A DNA stretch of 63,617 nucleotides from assembly GCA_015056365.1 (NCBI GenBank), contig SVGM01000018.1, positions 1 to 63,617 on the forward strand, given 5' to 3'. Both the position numbers and the translations under genes were made by a program. How positions within the stretch are numbered: the first letter of the stretch is position 1; every line of letters starts with the position of its first letter. Of the stretch, positions 9,156-16,939 are shown piece after piece. The notes beneath the pieces were generated by a model that saw only the letters and a list, made by a program, of their open reading frames with translations, made no database searches and had not been told where the DNA came from. This DNA is from Clostridiales bacterium (lineage in GTDB: Bacteria; Bacillota; Clostridia; Christensenellales; Aristaeellaceae).

Positions 9156-10091
9156 TCATACCTCTTGATAAAGCGGCGTTGACAGATAGCGCTCGCCGCT
9201 GTCAGGAAGCAGAGCTACAATGGTTTTTCCTTCATACTCGGGCCGCTTGGCCAGCTCAGTAGCCGCATGAAGCGCGGCGCCGGAAGAAATGCCAACCAGT
9301 ATACCCTCCGCACAGCCCATCATACGTGCTGCCTGATAGGCTTGTTCTTCGCTGACCAGCATGATTTCATCATAGATCTGCCGATCCAGTGCGGAAGGAA
9401 TGAAATTCGCGCCGATGCCTTGCAGCCCGTGTGCGCCAGCCTTTCCGCCGGAAAGCAGGGGAGAGGCAGCAGGCTCCACGGCAACTACGCGGATTGCGGG
9501 ATTCTGCTCCTTGAGGTACTTGCCTGTGCCGGTGATGGTACCGCCTGTGCCGACTCCCGCTACGAAGCAATCGATCTGGCCGTCGGTATCGGCATAGAGC
9601 TCAGGACCGGTGGTAAGATAATGCGCCTTGGGGTTGGCCGGATTATCAAACTGTCCCATAATGAGGCTGCCGGGCAGCTGCGAAGCCAATTCTTCTGCCT
9701 TCTCAATAGAGCCTTGCATGCCCTTTGCACCCTCAGTCAGCACCAGCTCTGCACCATAGGCTTTCATTAGCAGGCGGCGTTCCATGGACATGGTATCCGG
9801 CATCACGATAATGACGCGATAGCCGCGAGCCGTACCTACGGCAGCCAGCCCGATGCCGGTATTGCCAGAGGTGGGTTCGATGATGACGGAGCCGGGCTGC
9901 AGTTTTCCGCTGGCTTCAGCGTCGTCAAGCATGGCAACGGCGATGCGGTCTTTGGCGGATCCGCCCGGATTGAAACATTCCAGCTTGGCCAGAAGGTGTG
10001 CTTTTAGGTCCAGCATTTTTTCGATATGGGTCAGCTCCATCAGCGGTGTACGGCCGATGAACTGTTCAACAGAGGTATAGATCTTCGCCAT
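9156..10091 (-). CDS. cysK: Cysteine synthase A (O-acetylserine sulfhydrylase)
   Basis: This 311-residue PLP enzyme makes L-cysteine from O-acetylserine and sulfide in the cytoplasm. The PLP lysine is in PGGSAKDRIA (about K47). The substrate loop TSGNTGIGLA, the phosphate-binding loop GVGTGGTITGTGKYLK and the C-terminal PDSGERYLST are all of CysK type. Length is normal for the family. ATG 10091 is preferred because AGGAGG sits 7-8 nt upstream; the frame extends further but without a ribosome-binding site. It is monocistronic and divergent from the APH-like gene. A homologue acting in another sulfhydrylation step cannot be excluded but is less likely. Confidence 0.92.
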   Translation of the reverse strand: MAKIYTSVEQFIGRTPLMELTHIEKMLDLKAHLLAKLECFNPGGSAKDRIAVAMLDDAEASGKLQPGSVIIEPTSGNTGIGLAAVGTARGYRVIIVMPDTMSMERRLLMKAYGAELVLTEGAKGMQGSIEKAEELASQLPGSLIMGQFDNPANPKAHYLTTGPELYADTDGQIDCFVAGVGTGGTITGTGKYLKEQNPAIRVVAVEPAASPLLSGGKAGAHGLQGIGANFIPSALDRQIYDEIMLVSEEQAYQAARMMGCAEGILVGISSGAALHAATELAKRPEYEGKTIVALLPDSGERYLSTPLYQEV

Positions 10092-10127
10092 GGGACGACC
10101 TCCTATAAAACATTGGATACAATCCTG

Positions 10128-10156
10128 ATGGTAGCACACAGATGCAGGTGGTGCAA
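10128..10156 (-). promoter_or_regulatory. Candidate cysK promoter
   Basis: The minus strand shows TTGCAC (10151-10156), 17 nt, then TACCAT (10128-10133), each 4 of 6 to consensus. It is placed about 35 nt before the ATG. No T-box or S-box leader is visible. Confidence 0.4.
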
Positions 10157-10219
10157 GGGTTTTCTTTGTTCGGAAACTGTGCTATTCTATGCGCAGGGCA
10201 TACGAAAGGAAGCGCTTCG

Positions 10220-11224
10220 ATGGAACACGAACTGTTTTTTACGACGCTGTGCAATCAGTGGAAACTGGGGAAGATGACAGCGCCGCCCCAGCCGGTCAGC
10301 GGCGGCTATCTGCACCGGATGTATCGGTTGGACACCGCCAGCGCCAGCTACGCGGTCAAGCTGCTCAACCCGGAGATCATGAAACGCGAGAGCGCCATGA
10401 ACAACTTTCTCCGGGCGGAGGCGCTGGAAGGAATTCTGGAACAAAACGGCCTGCCCATCGTGGCAGCCATGAGCCAGGATGGTAAGAAGATACACACCAT
10501 TGAGGGACAGCACTACTATCTGTTCCCGTGGATGGAAGCCAAAGCCCTGCGCTGGGGGGAGATTACAGCGTTACATTGCCGCATCATCGGCGGTTTGCTG
10601 GCGCGGATACATGAACTGAAGCCGTCTGCAGATGCAGAATCCGTCAGTGCGTCCGAGCCTTTCTCCTTTAATTGGCAGAATCTTGCCTATCTGGCGCAGG
10701 AACGTTGTCCGCAGATTGCCAGCCTGCTTGCTGACAACCTGCTCCTGCTGTACAACGCGCAGGATGCCTACCGACAGGCTGTGGAACGTCTGCCGAATTT
10801 CAACTGTATCTGTAATAGCGACATGGACTGCAAGAACGTGCTGTGGCAGGGGAATGAGCCGCTGGTGATTGACTTGGAATGCCTCGAAATGGGCAATCCC
10901 ATCCTGGATTTGATTCAGCTTGCGCTGAGCTGGGCAGGCGGAGCGGAGTGCGAACTGGATATGGAGCGGCTTGCTGCCTTCCTGAATGCCTACCGGGAAT
11001 ACTCTGGTCCGATGACATTGGACTGGGAAAAACTGTCCGGTATCGGGTTTGCGTGGCTGGATTGGCTCAATTATAATGTTAGGAGAGCCTGCGGTATTGA
11101 GTGTATGGATAAAGCAGAACAACGGATGGGCATTGAGCAGGCTTGCCAGACCATGGAACGAATCCGTTATTATGCATCTGCGCGGGATGAAATTGGCAAA
11201 CGATTCGCCGCTTCCATGGGCTAA
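10220..11224 (+). CDS. APH-fold phosphotransferase (aminoglycoside/choline kinase-like)
   Basis: This 334-residue protein has the two-lobe small-molecule kinase layout. The N-lobe has SGGYLHRMYRL as glycine-rich loop and AVKLLNPEI as Lys strand. The C-lobe has CNSDMDCKNVLW in the place of the family HGDxxxxNxL catalytic loop, then LVIDLECLEMGNPILDL in the place of the metal-binding IDF/W-D motif. The catalytic Asp and the Asn five residues later are kept, but the usual His two residues before the Asp is Asn. The substrate is unknown; antibiotic, choline, methylthioribose or homoserine-like substrates are all seen in this fold. ATG 10220 follows AAAGGAAG by about 9 nt. It is transcribed alone, ending at the terminator at 11299. 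Confidence 0.75.
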   Translation: MEHELFFTTLCNQWKLGKMTAPPQPVSGGYLHRMYRLDTASASYAVKLLNPEIMKRESAMNNFLRAEALEGILEQNGLPIVAAMSQDGKKIHTIEGQHYYLFPWMEAKALRWGEITALHCRIIGGLLARIHELKPSADAESVSASEPFSFNWQNLAYLAQERCPQIASLLADNLLLLYNAQDAYRQAVERLPNFNCICNSDMDCKNVLWQGNEPLVIDLECLEMGNPILDLIQLALSWAGGAECELDMERLAAFLNAYREYSGPMTLDWEKLSGIGFAWLDWLNYNVRRACGIECMDKAEQRMGIEQACQTMERIRYYASARDEIGKRFAASMG

Positions 11225-11298
11225 GGGATTTCGACAGTCGAAATATGAACAAACGATAAATTCCGTATCCTCATTTGACGAGAAAAATGAAGAAACCA

Positions 11299-11340
11299 AG
11301 CACGCCGGGAAAAATCCACCGATCATGGCGTGCTTTTTCT
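11299..11340 (+). terminator. Terminator after the APH-like gene
   Basis: The stem AGCACGCC/GGCGTGCT is followed by TTTTTCTTT. It separates the APH-like gene from the ABC exporter promoter that begins a few bases later. Confidence 0.7.
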
Positions 11341-11343
11341 TTC

Positions 11344-11371
11344 TTGCCAAAGCTGCAAATGCTCGTATAAT
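11344..11371 (+). promoter_or_regulatory. Promoter of the first ABC exporter pair
   Basis: TTGCCA (11344-11349), a 16-nt spacer and a consensus TATAAT (11366-11371). A GCCCGAC/GTCGGGC hairpin with a 3-nt loop (11406-11422) lies in the leader immediately before the ribosome-binding site and might modulate translation. Confidence 0.65.
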
Positions 11372-11439
11372 AGAAATGTTGGATAAAATGAAACATTCAA
11401 AAAATGCCCGACAAAGTCGGGCAGGAAAGGAAGACACGA

Positions 11440-13179
11440 ATGCTGAAACGATTGGCAAAATGTGTGCGTGAATTCAAAACGCCCACCATCCTTACCCTGG
11501 TTTTCATCGTTTGTGAAGTTATTATCGAGACGTTCATTCCGTTCATTACGGCAAACCTGGTCAACCAGATCAAGGGCGGCGTAGAGTTGACCAAGCTGAT
11601 GCAGATCGGCGGTCTGATCGTTGTGCTGGCCTGTCTGTCGCTGTGCTGCGGCGGTATTGCAGGCTTCACCTGCGCCAGGGCGTCTGCCGGTTTTGCCCGG
11701 AACGTGCGCCACGATGTGTTTTACAAGGTGCAGTCCTACTCCTTTGAAAACATCGATAAGTTCTCTTCTTCCTCGCTGGTCACCCGTATGACCACGGACG
11801 TGGGCAATGTGCAGATGGCCTTCATGATGCTCATCCGTATTGCCGTGCGCAGCCCGTTGATGCTGATCTTCTCCATCATTATGGCGTTCCGTATGGGCGG
11901 TTTGATGGCCATGTCCTTTGTGGTCATCGTTCCTGTGCTGGCGTGCGGTCTGTTTCTGGTCAGCCGCAAGGCCATGCCTGCGTTCCGCAATGTGTTCCGC
12001 AAGTATGACCGTCTCAACGAGACCATTGAAGAAAACATTCGCGGCATGCGCGTAGTGAAAGGTTTCTCCCGCGAAGAACATGAGAAGGAAAAGTTCGGAA
12101 CGGCGGCGGAGGATATCTGCGCCGACTTTACCCACGCCGAGCGTATCGTGGCGCTGAACAGCCCGCTGATGCAGCTGTGTCTGTACGGCAATATGGTGTT
12201 TGTGCTGCTGATGGGCTCCAAGCTGATCATTACCGGCCAAAGCGGCATTGACGTGGGTCAGCTGTCCGCTATGCTCACCTACGGCATGCAAATCTTGATG
12301 TCTCTGATGTCTCTGAGCATGATTTACGTCATGCTGACCATTTCCTCCGAATCCATCAAGCGCGTCAGCGAGGTGCTGGAGGAGACCCCGGCGCTGAGCA
12401 GCCCAGAGAATGCCGTCACCGATGTGAGGGACGGCTCCATCCAGTTCACGGATGTTAACTTCAAGTATTCCGCCAAGGCAAAGAAGTTTGCCCTGTGGGA
12501 TATTGACCTGACCATTCCCTCCGGCGCAACCGTGGGCATCATCGGCGGTACTGGCTCCAGTAAATCTACGCTGGTACAGCTGATCCCGCGCCTGTATGAC
12601 GTGACCGAGGGCAGCGTGAAGGTTGGCGGCGTAGATGTGCGGGAATACGACCTGAACGCTCTGCGCGGCGCTGTGGCCATGGTGCTGCAGAAAAATCAGC
12701 TCTTCTCTGGCACCATCAAGGAGAACCTGCGCTGGGGCAACCCGGATGCCACCGACGAGGAACTGATTGAGGCCTGCAAGCTGGCCCAGGCAGACGAGTT
12801 TGTCACCAGCTTCCCGGATGGCTACGACACCATGATCGAGCAGGGCGGCACCAACGTGTCCGGCGGTCAGAAGCAGCGTCTGTGCATCGCCCGTGCGCTG
12901 GTGAAAAAGCCGAAAATCCTCATCCTGGACGACTCCACCAGCGCGGTGGATACCCGTACCGATGCTTTGATCCGCGCCGGTTTTAAGGCATACATCCCCG
13001 AAACCACCAAGATCATCATTGCTCAGCGCATCGCTTCGGTGATGGACGCCGATATGATCCTCGTCATGGACAACGGTCGCATTGCCCAGATGGGCACGCA
13101 CGATGAACTGATGAAGACCAGCGAAATCTACCGTGAGGTCTACGAGCAGCAGACGAACGGAGGTGAGGACGATGAATAA
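11440..13179 (+). CDS. ABC exporter half-transporter, subunit 1 (degenerate Walker B)
   Basis: This 579-residue fusion has an N-terminal six-helix exporter domain (residues of about 15-310) and a C-terminal ATPase domain. The ATPase has Walker A GGTGSSKSTL (Ser where Gly is usual), signature VSGGQKQRL, Walker B ILILDDSTSAVD and a switch region IIIAQRIASV. The catalytic Glu after Walker B is Asp and the switch His is Gln, the classic signs of the degenerate half of a heterodimeric exporter (LmrCD/BmrCD/TM287-288 type). It overlaps the next gene by 8 bp, so the two are translationally coupled and form the heterodimer. Multidrug or lipid-like export is the family expectation; the cargo is unknown. 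ATG 11440 has AAAGGAAG 6-7 nt upstream. Confidence 0.88.
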   Translation: MLKRLAKCVREFKTPTILTLVFIVCEVIIETFIPFITANLVNQIKGGVELTKLMQIGGLIVVLACLSLCCGGIAGFTCARASAGFARNVRHDVFYKVQSYSFENIDKFSSSSLVTRMTTDVGNVQMAFMMLIRIAVRSPLMLIFSIIMAFRMGGLMAMSFVVIVPVLACGLFLVSRKAMPAFRNVFRKYDRLNETIEENIRGMRVVKGFSREEHEKEKFGTAAEDICADFTHAERIVALNSPLMQLCLYGNMVFVLLMGSKLIITGQSGIDVGQLSAMLTYGMQILMSLMSLSMIYVMLTISSESIKRVSEVLEETPALSSPENAVTDVRDGSIQFTDVNFKYSAKAKKFALWDIDLTIPSGATVGIIGGTGSSKSTLVQLIPRLYDVTEGSVKVGGVDVREYDLNALRGAVAMVLQKNQLFSGTIKENLRWGNPDATDEELIEACKLAQADEFVTSFPDGYDTMIEQGGTNVSGGQKQRLCIARALVKKPKILILDDSTSAVDTRTDALIRAGFKAYIPETTKIIIAQRIASVMDADMILVMDNGRIAQMGTHDELMKTSEIYREVYEQQTNGGEDDE

Positions 13180-15106
13180 AGGTCCCATGAACGGCGGCCC
13201 CAAAGGAGCCATGACCGGCGGACGCAAGATCGACGGCGGCCTGCTCAAGCGGGTCTTGAAGATGCTCTTTGAGTTTTATCCCGTACTGGTACCCGTAGCC
13301 ATCGTCTGCATCCTCATCTCTGCAGCGGCTTCCGCGCTTCCGCCCATCTTCATGCAGCAGGTTATTGCCGCCATTGAAACCTGGCAGCAGGGCGGCGACT
13401 GGGCTGGCGCGAGTCAGGTGATCGTGCCCAAGGTCATGCTGCTGGGCGGCATGTACTGCTTCTCCATCATTGCCGTGGTTCTGCATACCCAGCTGATGGC
13501 CATCATTACCCAGGGCTTCCTGAGCAAGATGCGCTGCCGCATGTTTGACGGCATGCAGAACCTGCCCATCAAGTATTTTGATACCAACAAGCACGGCGAT
13601 ATCATGAGCCATTACACCAATGATATCGATACCCTGCGCCAGCTGATCTCCCAGTCCATGCCCTCCCTGATTCAGTCCTGCGCCATCATTCTGTGTGTCA
13701 CCAGCATCATGCTGTATTTCAGCGTGTGGATGACGCTGGTCGTGATGGCAGGCGTTGCAGCGATGGTGTTTGTCTCCAAGAAAATCGGCGGCGGTTCGGC
13801 CAAGTATTTCGTGCGCCAGCAGAAGGCCATGGGTCGCACCGAGGGCTATGTGCAGGAAATGATGAACGGTCAGAAAGTGGTCAAGGTGTTCTGTCACGAG
13901 GAGCAGAGCAAGGCAGACTTCGATAAGATCAACGACGCCCTCTACGAGGACAGCTACCGTGCTCACGCCTATGCCAACACCCTGGGCCCCATCATCTCCA
14001 ACATCGGCAATGTGCTCTATGCGCTAGTTGCCTTGGTCGGCGGCGTGTTCCTTTTGACCGGAGCCACCAACGTCAGCCTGTCCGGCATGGCGTTCAGCAT
14101 TAGCATTGTCATTCCCTTCCTGAACATGACCAAGCAGTTCACCGGCAACGTGAACGGTTTGTCTCAGCAGATCAACGCCATCGTCATGGGTCTGGCTGGC
14201 ACGGGTCGCATTCTGGGCCTGATGGATGAGCAGCCGGAAGCCGACGAAGGCTATGTAACGCTGGTCAATGCCAAAGTGGGGGAGGATGGAACCATCACCG
14301 AGACCACCGAGCGTACCGGTAAGTGGGCGTGGAAGCATCCCCACAGCGACGGCACACTGACCTACACCCTCCTCAGCGGCGATGTGCGTCTCAATCAGGT
14401 GGATTTCGGCTATGTGGAAGATAAGCAGGTGCTCTATGATGTAACCGTCTACGCCGAACCCGGCCAGAAGGTGGCGTTTGTTGGAGCTACCGGCGCCGGC
14501 AAGACCACCATTACCAACCTGATCAACCGTTTTTATGATATCGCCGATGGCAAGATCCGCTACGACGGCATCAACATCAACAAGATTAAGAAGGATGACC
14601 TGCGCCGCTCTTTGGGCATCGTTCTGCAGGAAACCAACCTGTTCAGCGGCACGGTGATGGAGAACATCCGCTATGGCCGTCTGGACGCCACCGACGAAGA
14701 ATGCATCGAGGCCGCTAAGCTGGCTGGCGCGGATGATTTTATCACCCGTCTCCCCGGCGGCTATGATACGGAGCTGACCAACAACGGCGCCAACCTGTCG
14801 CAGGGCCAGCGTCAGTTGATCGCCATCGCCCGCGCAGCGGTTGCTGACCCGCCCGTGATGATTCTCGACGAGGCCACCTCCTCCATCGACACCCGCACCG
14901 AGGCCATTGTGCAGCGGGGCATGGATAAGCTGATGGAAGGCCGTACCGTATTCGTCATCGCTCACCGCCTGTCCACCGTTATGAATTCCGACGTGATCAT
15001 GGTGCTGGAAAAGGGCCGGATCATCGAGCGTGGCAGCCACGAGGAGCTCATCGCCATGAAGGGCACCTATTATCAGCTGTATACCGGTGCGTTTGAGCTT
15101 GAATAA
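13172..15106 (+). CDS. ABC exporter half-transporter, subunit 2 (catalytic)
   Basis: This 644-residue partner of the preceding subunit has a six-helix domain and then an ATPase with Walker A GATGAGKTTI, Walker B VMILDEATSSID with the catalytic Glu, and switch VIAHRLSTV with His. Its signature motif is NLSQGQRQL, with Gln in place of the second Gly of LSGGQ, so it contributes the weak signature to the degenerate site of the pair. It has a Gly/Met/Pro-rich N-terminal extension (GPMNGGPKGAMTGGR) of about 20 residues and a roughly 40-residue insert before the ATPase domain (around residues 365-400). ATG 13172 is preceded by GGAGG and overlaps the upstream stop. It ends the operon. Confidence 0.88.
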   Translation: MNKGPMNGGPKGAMTGGRKIDGGLLKRVLKMLFEFYPVLVPVAIVCILISAAASALPPIFMQQVIAAIETWQQGGDWAGASQVIVPKVMLLGGMYCFSIIAVVLHTQLMAIITQGFLSKMRCRMFDGMQNLPIKYFDTNKHGDIMSHYTNDIDTLRQLISQSMPSLIQSCAIILCVTSIMLYFSVWMTLVVMAGVAAMVFVSKKIGGGSAKYFVRQQKAMGRTEGYVQEMMNGQKVVKVFCHEEQSKADFDKINDALYEDSYRAHAYANTLGPIISNIGNVLYALVALVGGVFLLTGATNVSLSGMAFSISIVIPFLNMTKQFTGNVNGLSQQINAIVMGLAGTGRILGLMDEQPEADEGYVTLVNAKVGEDGTITETTERTGKWAWKHPHSDGTLTYTLLSGDVRLNQVDFGYVEDKQVLYDVTVYAEPGQKVAFVGATGAGKTTITNLINRFYDIADGKIRYDGININKIKKDDLRRSLGIVLQETNLFSGTVMENIRYGRLDATDEECIEAAKLAGADDFITRLPGGYDTELTNNGANLSQGQRQLIAIARAAVADPPVMILDEATSSIDTRTEAIVQRGMDKLMEGRTVFVIAHRLSTVMNSDVIMVLEKGRIIERGSHEELIAMKGTYYQLYTGAFELE

Positions 15107-15121
15107 TCAGCTTGCACCTAG

Positions 15122-15146
15122 AGGGCAGGGGAAACCCTGCCCTTTG
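15122..15146 (+). terminator. Terminator of the first ABC exporter operon
   Basis: The perfect 9-bp stem AGGGCAGGG/CCCTGCCCT with a GAAA loop is followed by a T-containing tail (TTG then ATTTTT). Confidence 0.65.
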
Positions 15147-15191
15147 TCGTATTTTTGAATTTATGCAGTTGCACATAAGGAAGTGATGAGA

Positions 15192-15689
15192 ATGATCACC
15201 CTCCGCCCAATGGAAGACACCATGGCAGATTATACTGCCCTGCACAGTTGGTTTCTGGAACCGGAACTGCGCCAGTGGGTCTGGTGCGACGAAAAGGACG
15301 AGCCGGATGTGCCCCTTGAACGGGTCATCGAGAAATATGGCCAGCGCATCAAGCACCCCACGGATGTTTTTCCGTATTTCATCCTGCAAAATGGAGAACC
15401 CATCGGCTTTATCCAGTACTATTTTGCAGATGAAACCACCATCGGGCTGGATATGTGGCTGGGAACCCGGCAGGTGCGTAGCAAGGGTCATGGCAGCGAA
15501 GCCCTGCGGCAGATGGTGAGGCTGATTCATAGGAAGTATCCGGCCGTGCGGGAATTGTTCATCGACCCGGAGGTGGAAAACATCCGGGCTGTCAAGTGCT
15601 ACCGCAAGGCAGGCTTTCAGGACGTGCAGGAGATCATCGACGAAGAGGGCGCAAGGTGTCTGCTGATGAAGATGTATTTGGACGCATAA
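15192..15689 (+). CDS. GNAT N-acetyltransferase, AAC(6')-like
   Basis: This 165-residue GNAT protein has the acetyl-CoA pyrophosphate loop RSKGHGSEAL at about residues 95-104, preceded by GLDMWLG. The C-terminal ENIRAVKCYRKAGF block is typical of the AAC(6')-Ib/RimJ-like branch of acetyltransferases. The order of motifs resembles aminoglycoside 6'-N-acetyltransferases, but the same pattern occurs in siderophore and spermidine-type acetylases, so the acceptor is open. The start is set at ATG 15192 because AAGGAAG at 15177-15183 is then 8 nt away; upstream in-frame GTG/ATG codons are too close. It stands alone between the ABC operon terminator and the uxu promoter. Confidence 0.8.
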   Translation: MITLRPMEDTMADYTALHSWFLEPELRQWVWCDEKDEPDVPLERVIEKYGQRIKHPTDVFPYFILQNGEPIGFIQYYFADETTIGLDMWLGTRQVRSKGHGSEALRQMVRLIHRKYPAVRELFIDPEVENIRAVKCYRKAGFQDVQEIIDEEGARCLLMKMYLDA

Positions 15690-15760
15690 CTGCTGGTCAT
15701 GGCGGTTCACCGTTTCCCAGCGGGTATGCGTTTTGTTTGTGAAAAGATAAACATGCATCC

Positions 15761-15776
15761 TACTTGTATACAAGTA
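15761..15776. promoter_or_regulatory. 16-bp palindromic operator candidate for the GntR regulator
   Basis: TACTTGTATACAAGTA is a perfect inverted repeat that abuts and overlaps the -35 element of the uxuA promoter by two bases. Its shape (short symmetric TTGT-n-ACAA with a central TA step) is that expected for FadR/VanR-subfamily GntR repressors, and a FadR-type GntR gene is third in the operon. Confidence 0.65.
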
Positions 15777-15803
15777 GACAAGTCAAGCAGGCTGTGCTAT
15801 ACT
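15775..15803 (+). promoter_or_regulatory. uxuA operon promoter
   Basis: TAGACA (15775-15780) and TATACT (15798-15803) are 17 nt apart. Repression by a protein bound to the 15761-15776 palindrome would directly block the -35 region. Confidence 0.7.
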
Positions 15804-15852
15804 GACAGTATCACCTGTAACTTCCCTTTTATTTCACAGGAGGACGATCACC

Positions 15853-16926
15853 ATGAAAATGACTTTCCGCTGGTACGGTTCCCAGAGCGACCCCATTAGC
15901 CTGAAGTATATCAAGCAGATTCCCGGCATGACCGGCCTGATGGGCCTTCTGGACAAGCCCGCCGGCGTGGTCTGGGAAGAGGATGAGATCAAGGCGCTGG
16001 TGGAGGAAGTCCACGCAGCCGGCCTGGAGCTTGAGGTTATCGAAAGCGTGAACGTGCACGAGGACATCAAGATGGGTCTGCCCAGCCGGGACGAGTATAT
16101 CGCCAACTATATCACCACCATCCGCAATCTGGCAAAGTACGGCGTGAAGGTGATCGTTTACAACTTCATGCCCGTGTTCGACTGGCTGCGTACCGATCTG
16201 GCCCGTGAAATCCCCGAAGACGGCTCCAACTCCCTGTACTTCAACGAGGAAGACCTGGGAGAGATGGGCCCCATGGAGATTGTCCGCCGCACCGCCGAGG
16301 ATTCCAAGGGCTTCACCCTGCCCGGCTGGGAGCCGGAACGTCTGGCCCTGCTGGAGACTACCCTCAAGCAGTACGAGGGCATCACCCCCGATATGCTGCG
16401 GGAGAACTACAAGTATTTCCTCGATGCAGTCATTCCTGTTTGCGAGGAAGTGGGCGTGCGTATGGCCTGCCATCCCGACGACCCCGCCTGGCCCATTTTT
16501 GGCCTGCCCCGCATCGCCCATTCTCAGGAGGACTTTGACAAGATCGTGAAGCTCCACGACAGCCCCGCCAACACCCTGTGCCTGTGCACCGGTTCTCTGG
16601 GCTCCAACCCGGAAAACGATATTCCCTCCATCATCCGTCATTTCGGCGAGATGGATCGCATCGGCGCCATGCACGTGCGCAACGTGAAGTTCCTGGGCTA
16701 CCGCCACTTCCGCGAGGCTGCTCACCTGTCTTCCACTGGCGATCTGGATATGTTCGCCATCATGAAGGCCATCTACGACACCTGCCCCGATACCTATATC
16801 CGTCCTGACCATGGCCGCATGATCTGGGACGAGCAGGGCCGCCCTGGCTACGGTCTGTACGACCGCGCCCTGGGCGCCACCTACCTTAACGGTCTGTGGG
16901 AAGCCATCCAGCGCATGGCCAAGTGA
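15853..16926 (+). CDS. uxuA: Mannonate dehydratase
   Basis: This 357-residue protein dehydrates D-mannonate to 2-keto-3-deoxy-D-gluconate, the third step of glucuronate catabolism, in the cytoplasm. The N-terminus ([34 protein letters not shown]) and the metal-site segments ACHPDDP, HVRNVK and [10 protein letters not shown] are family signatures of UxuA, a TIM-barrel metalloenzyme. Length is typical. ATG 15853 is preceded by AGGAGG. It is the first gene of uxuA-uxuB-gntR-PHP, with a 13-nt gap to uxuB, and is probably repressed through the palindrome at its promoter until uronates arrive. Confidence 0.95.
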   Translation: MKMTFRWYGSQSDPISLKYIKQIPGMTGLMGLLDKPAGVVWEEDEIKALVEEVHAAGLELEVIESVNVHEDIKMGLPSRDEYIANYITTIRNLAKYGVKVIVYNFMPVFDWLRTDLAREIPEDGSNSLYFNEEDLGEMGPMEIVRRTAEDSKGFTLPGWEPERLALLETTLKQYEGITPDMLRENYKYFLDAVIPVCEEVGVRMACHPDDPAWPIFGLPRIAHSQEDFDKIVKLHDSPANTLCLCTGSLGSNPENDIPSIIRHFGEMDRIGAMHVRNVKFLGYRHFREAAHLSSTGDLDMFAIMKAIYDTCPDTYIRPDHGRMIWDEQGRPGYGLYDRALGATYLNGLWEAIQRMAK

Positions 16927-16939
16927 AAGGAGAAACATC

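Noticed and set aside
11323..13248. Minus-strand 641-codon open frame over the first ABC gene, and similar long antisense frames at 13064-13966, 14024-15040, 28641-30146 and 30422-32014
   Set aside because: His/Gln/Asp/Gly-rich translations without domains, each antisense to an ABC subunit with clear motifs.
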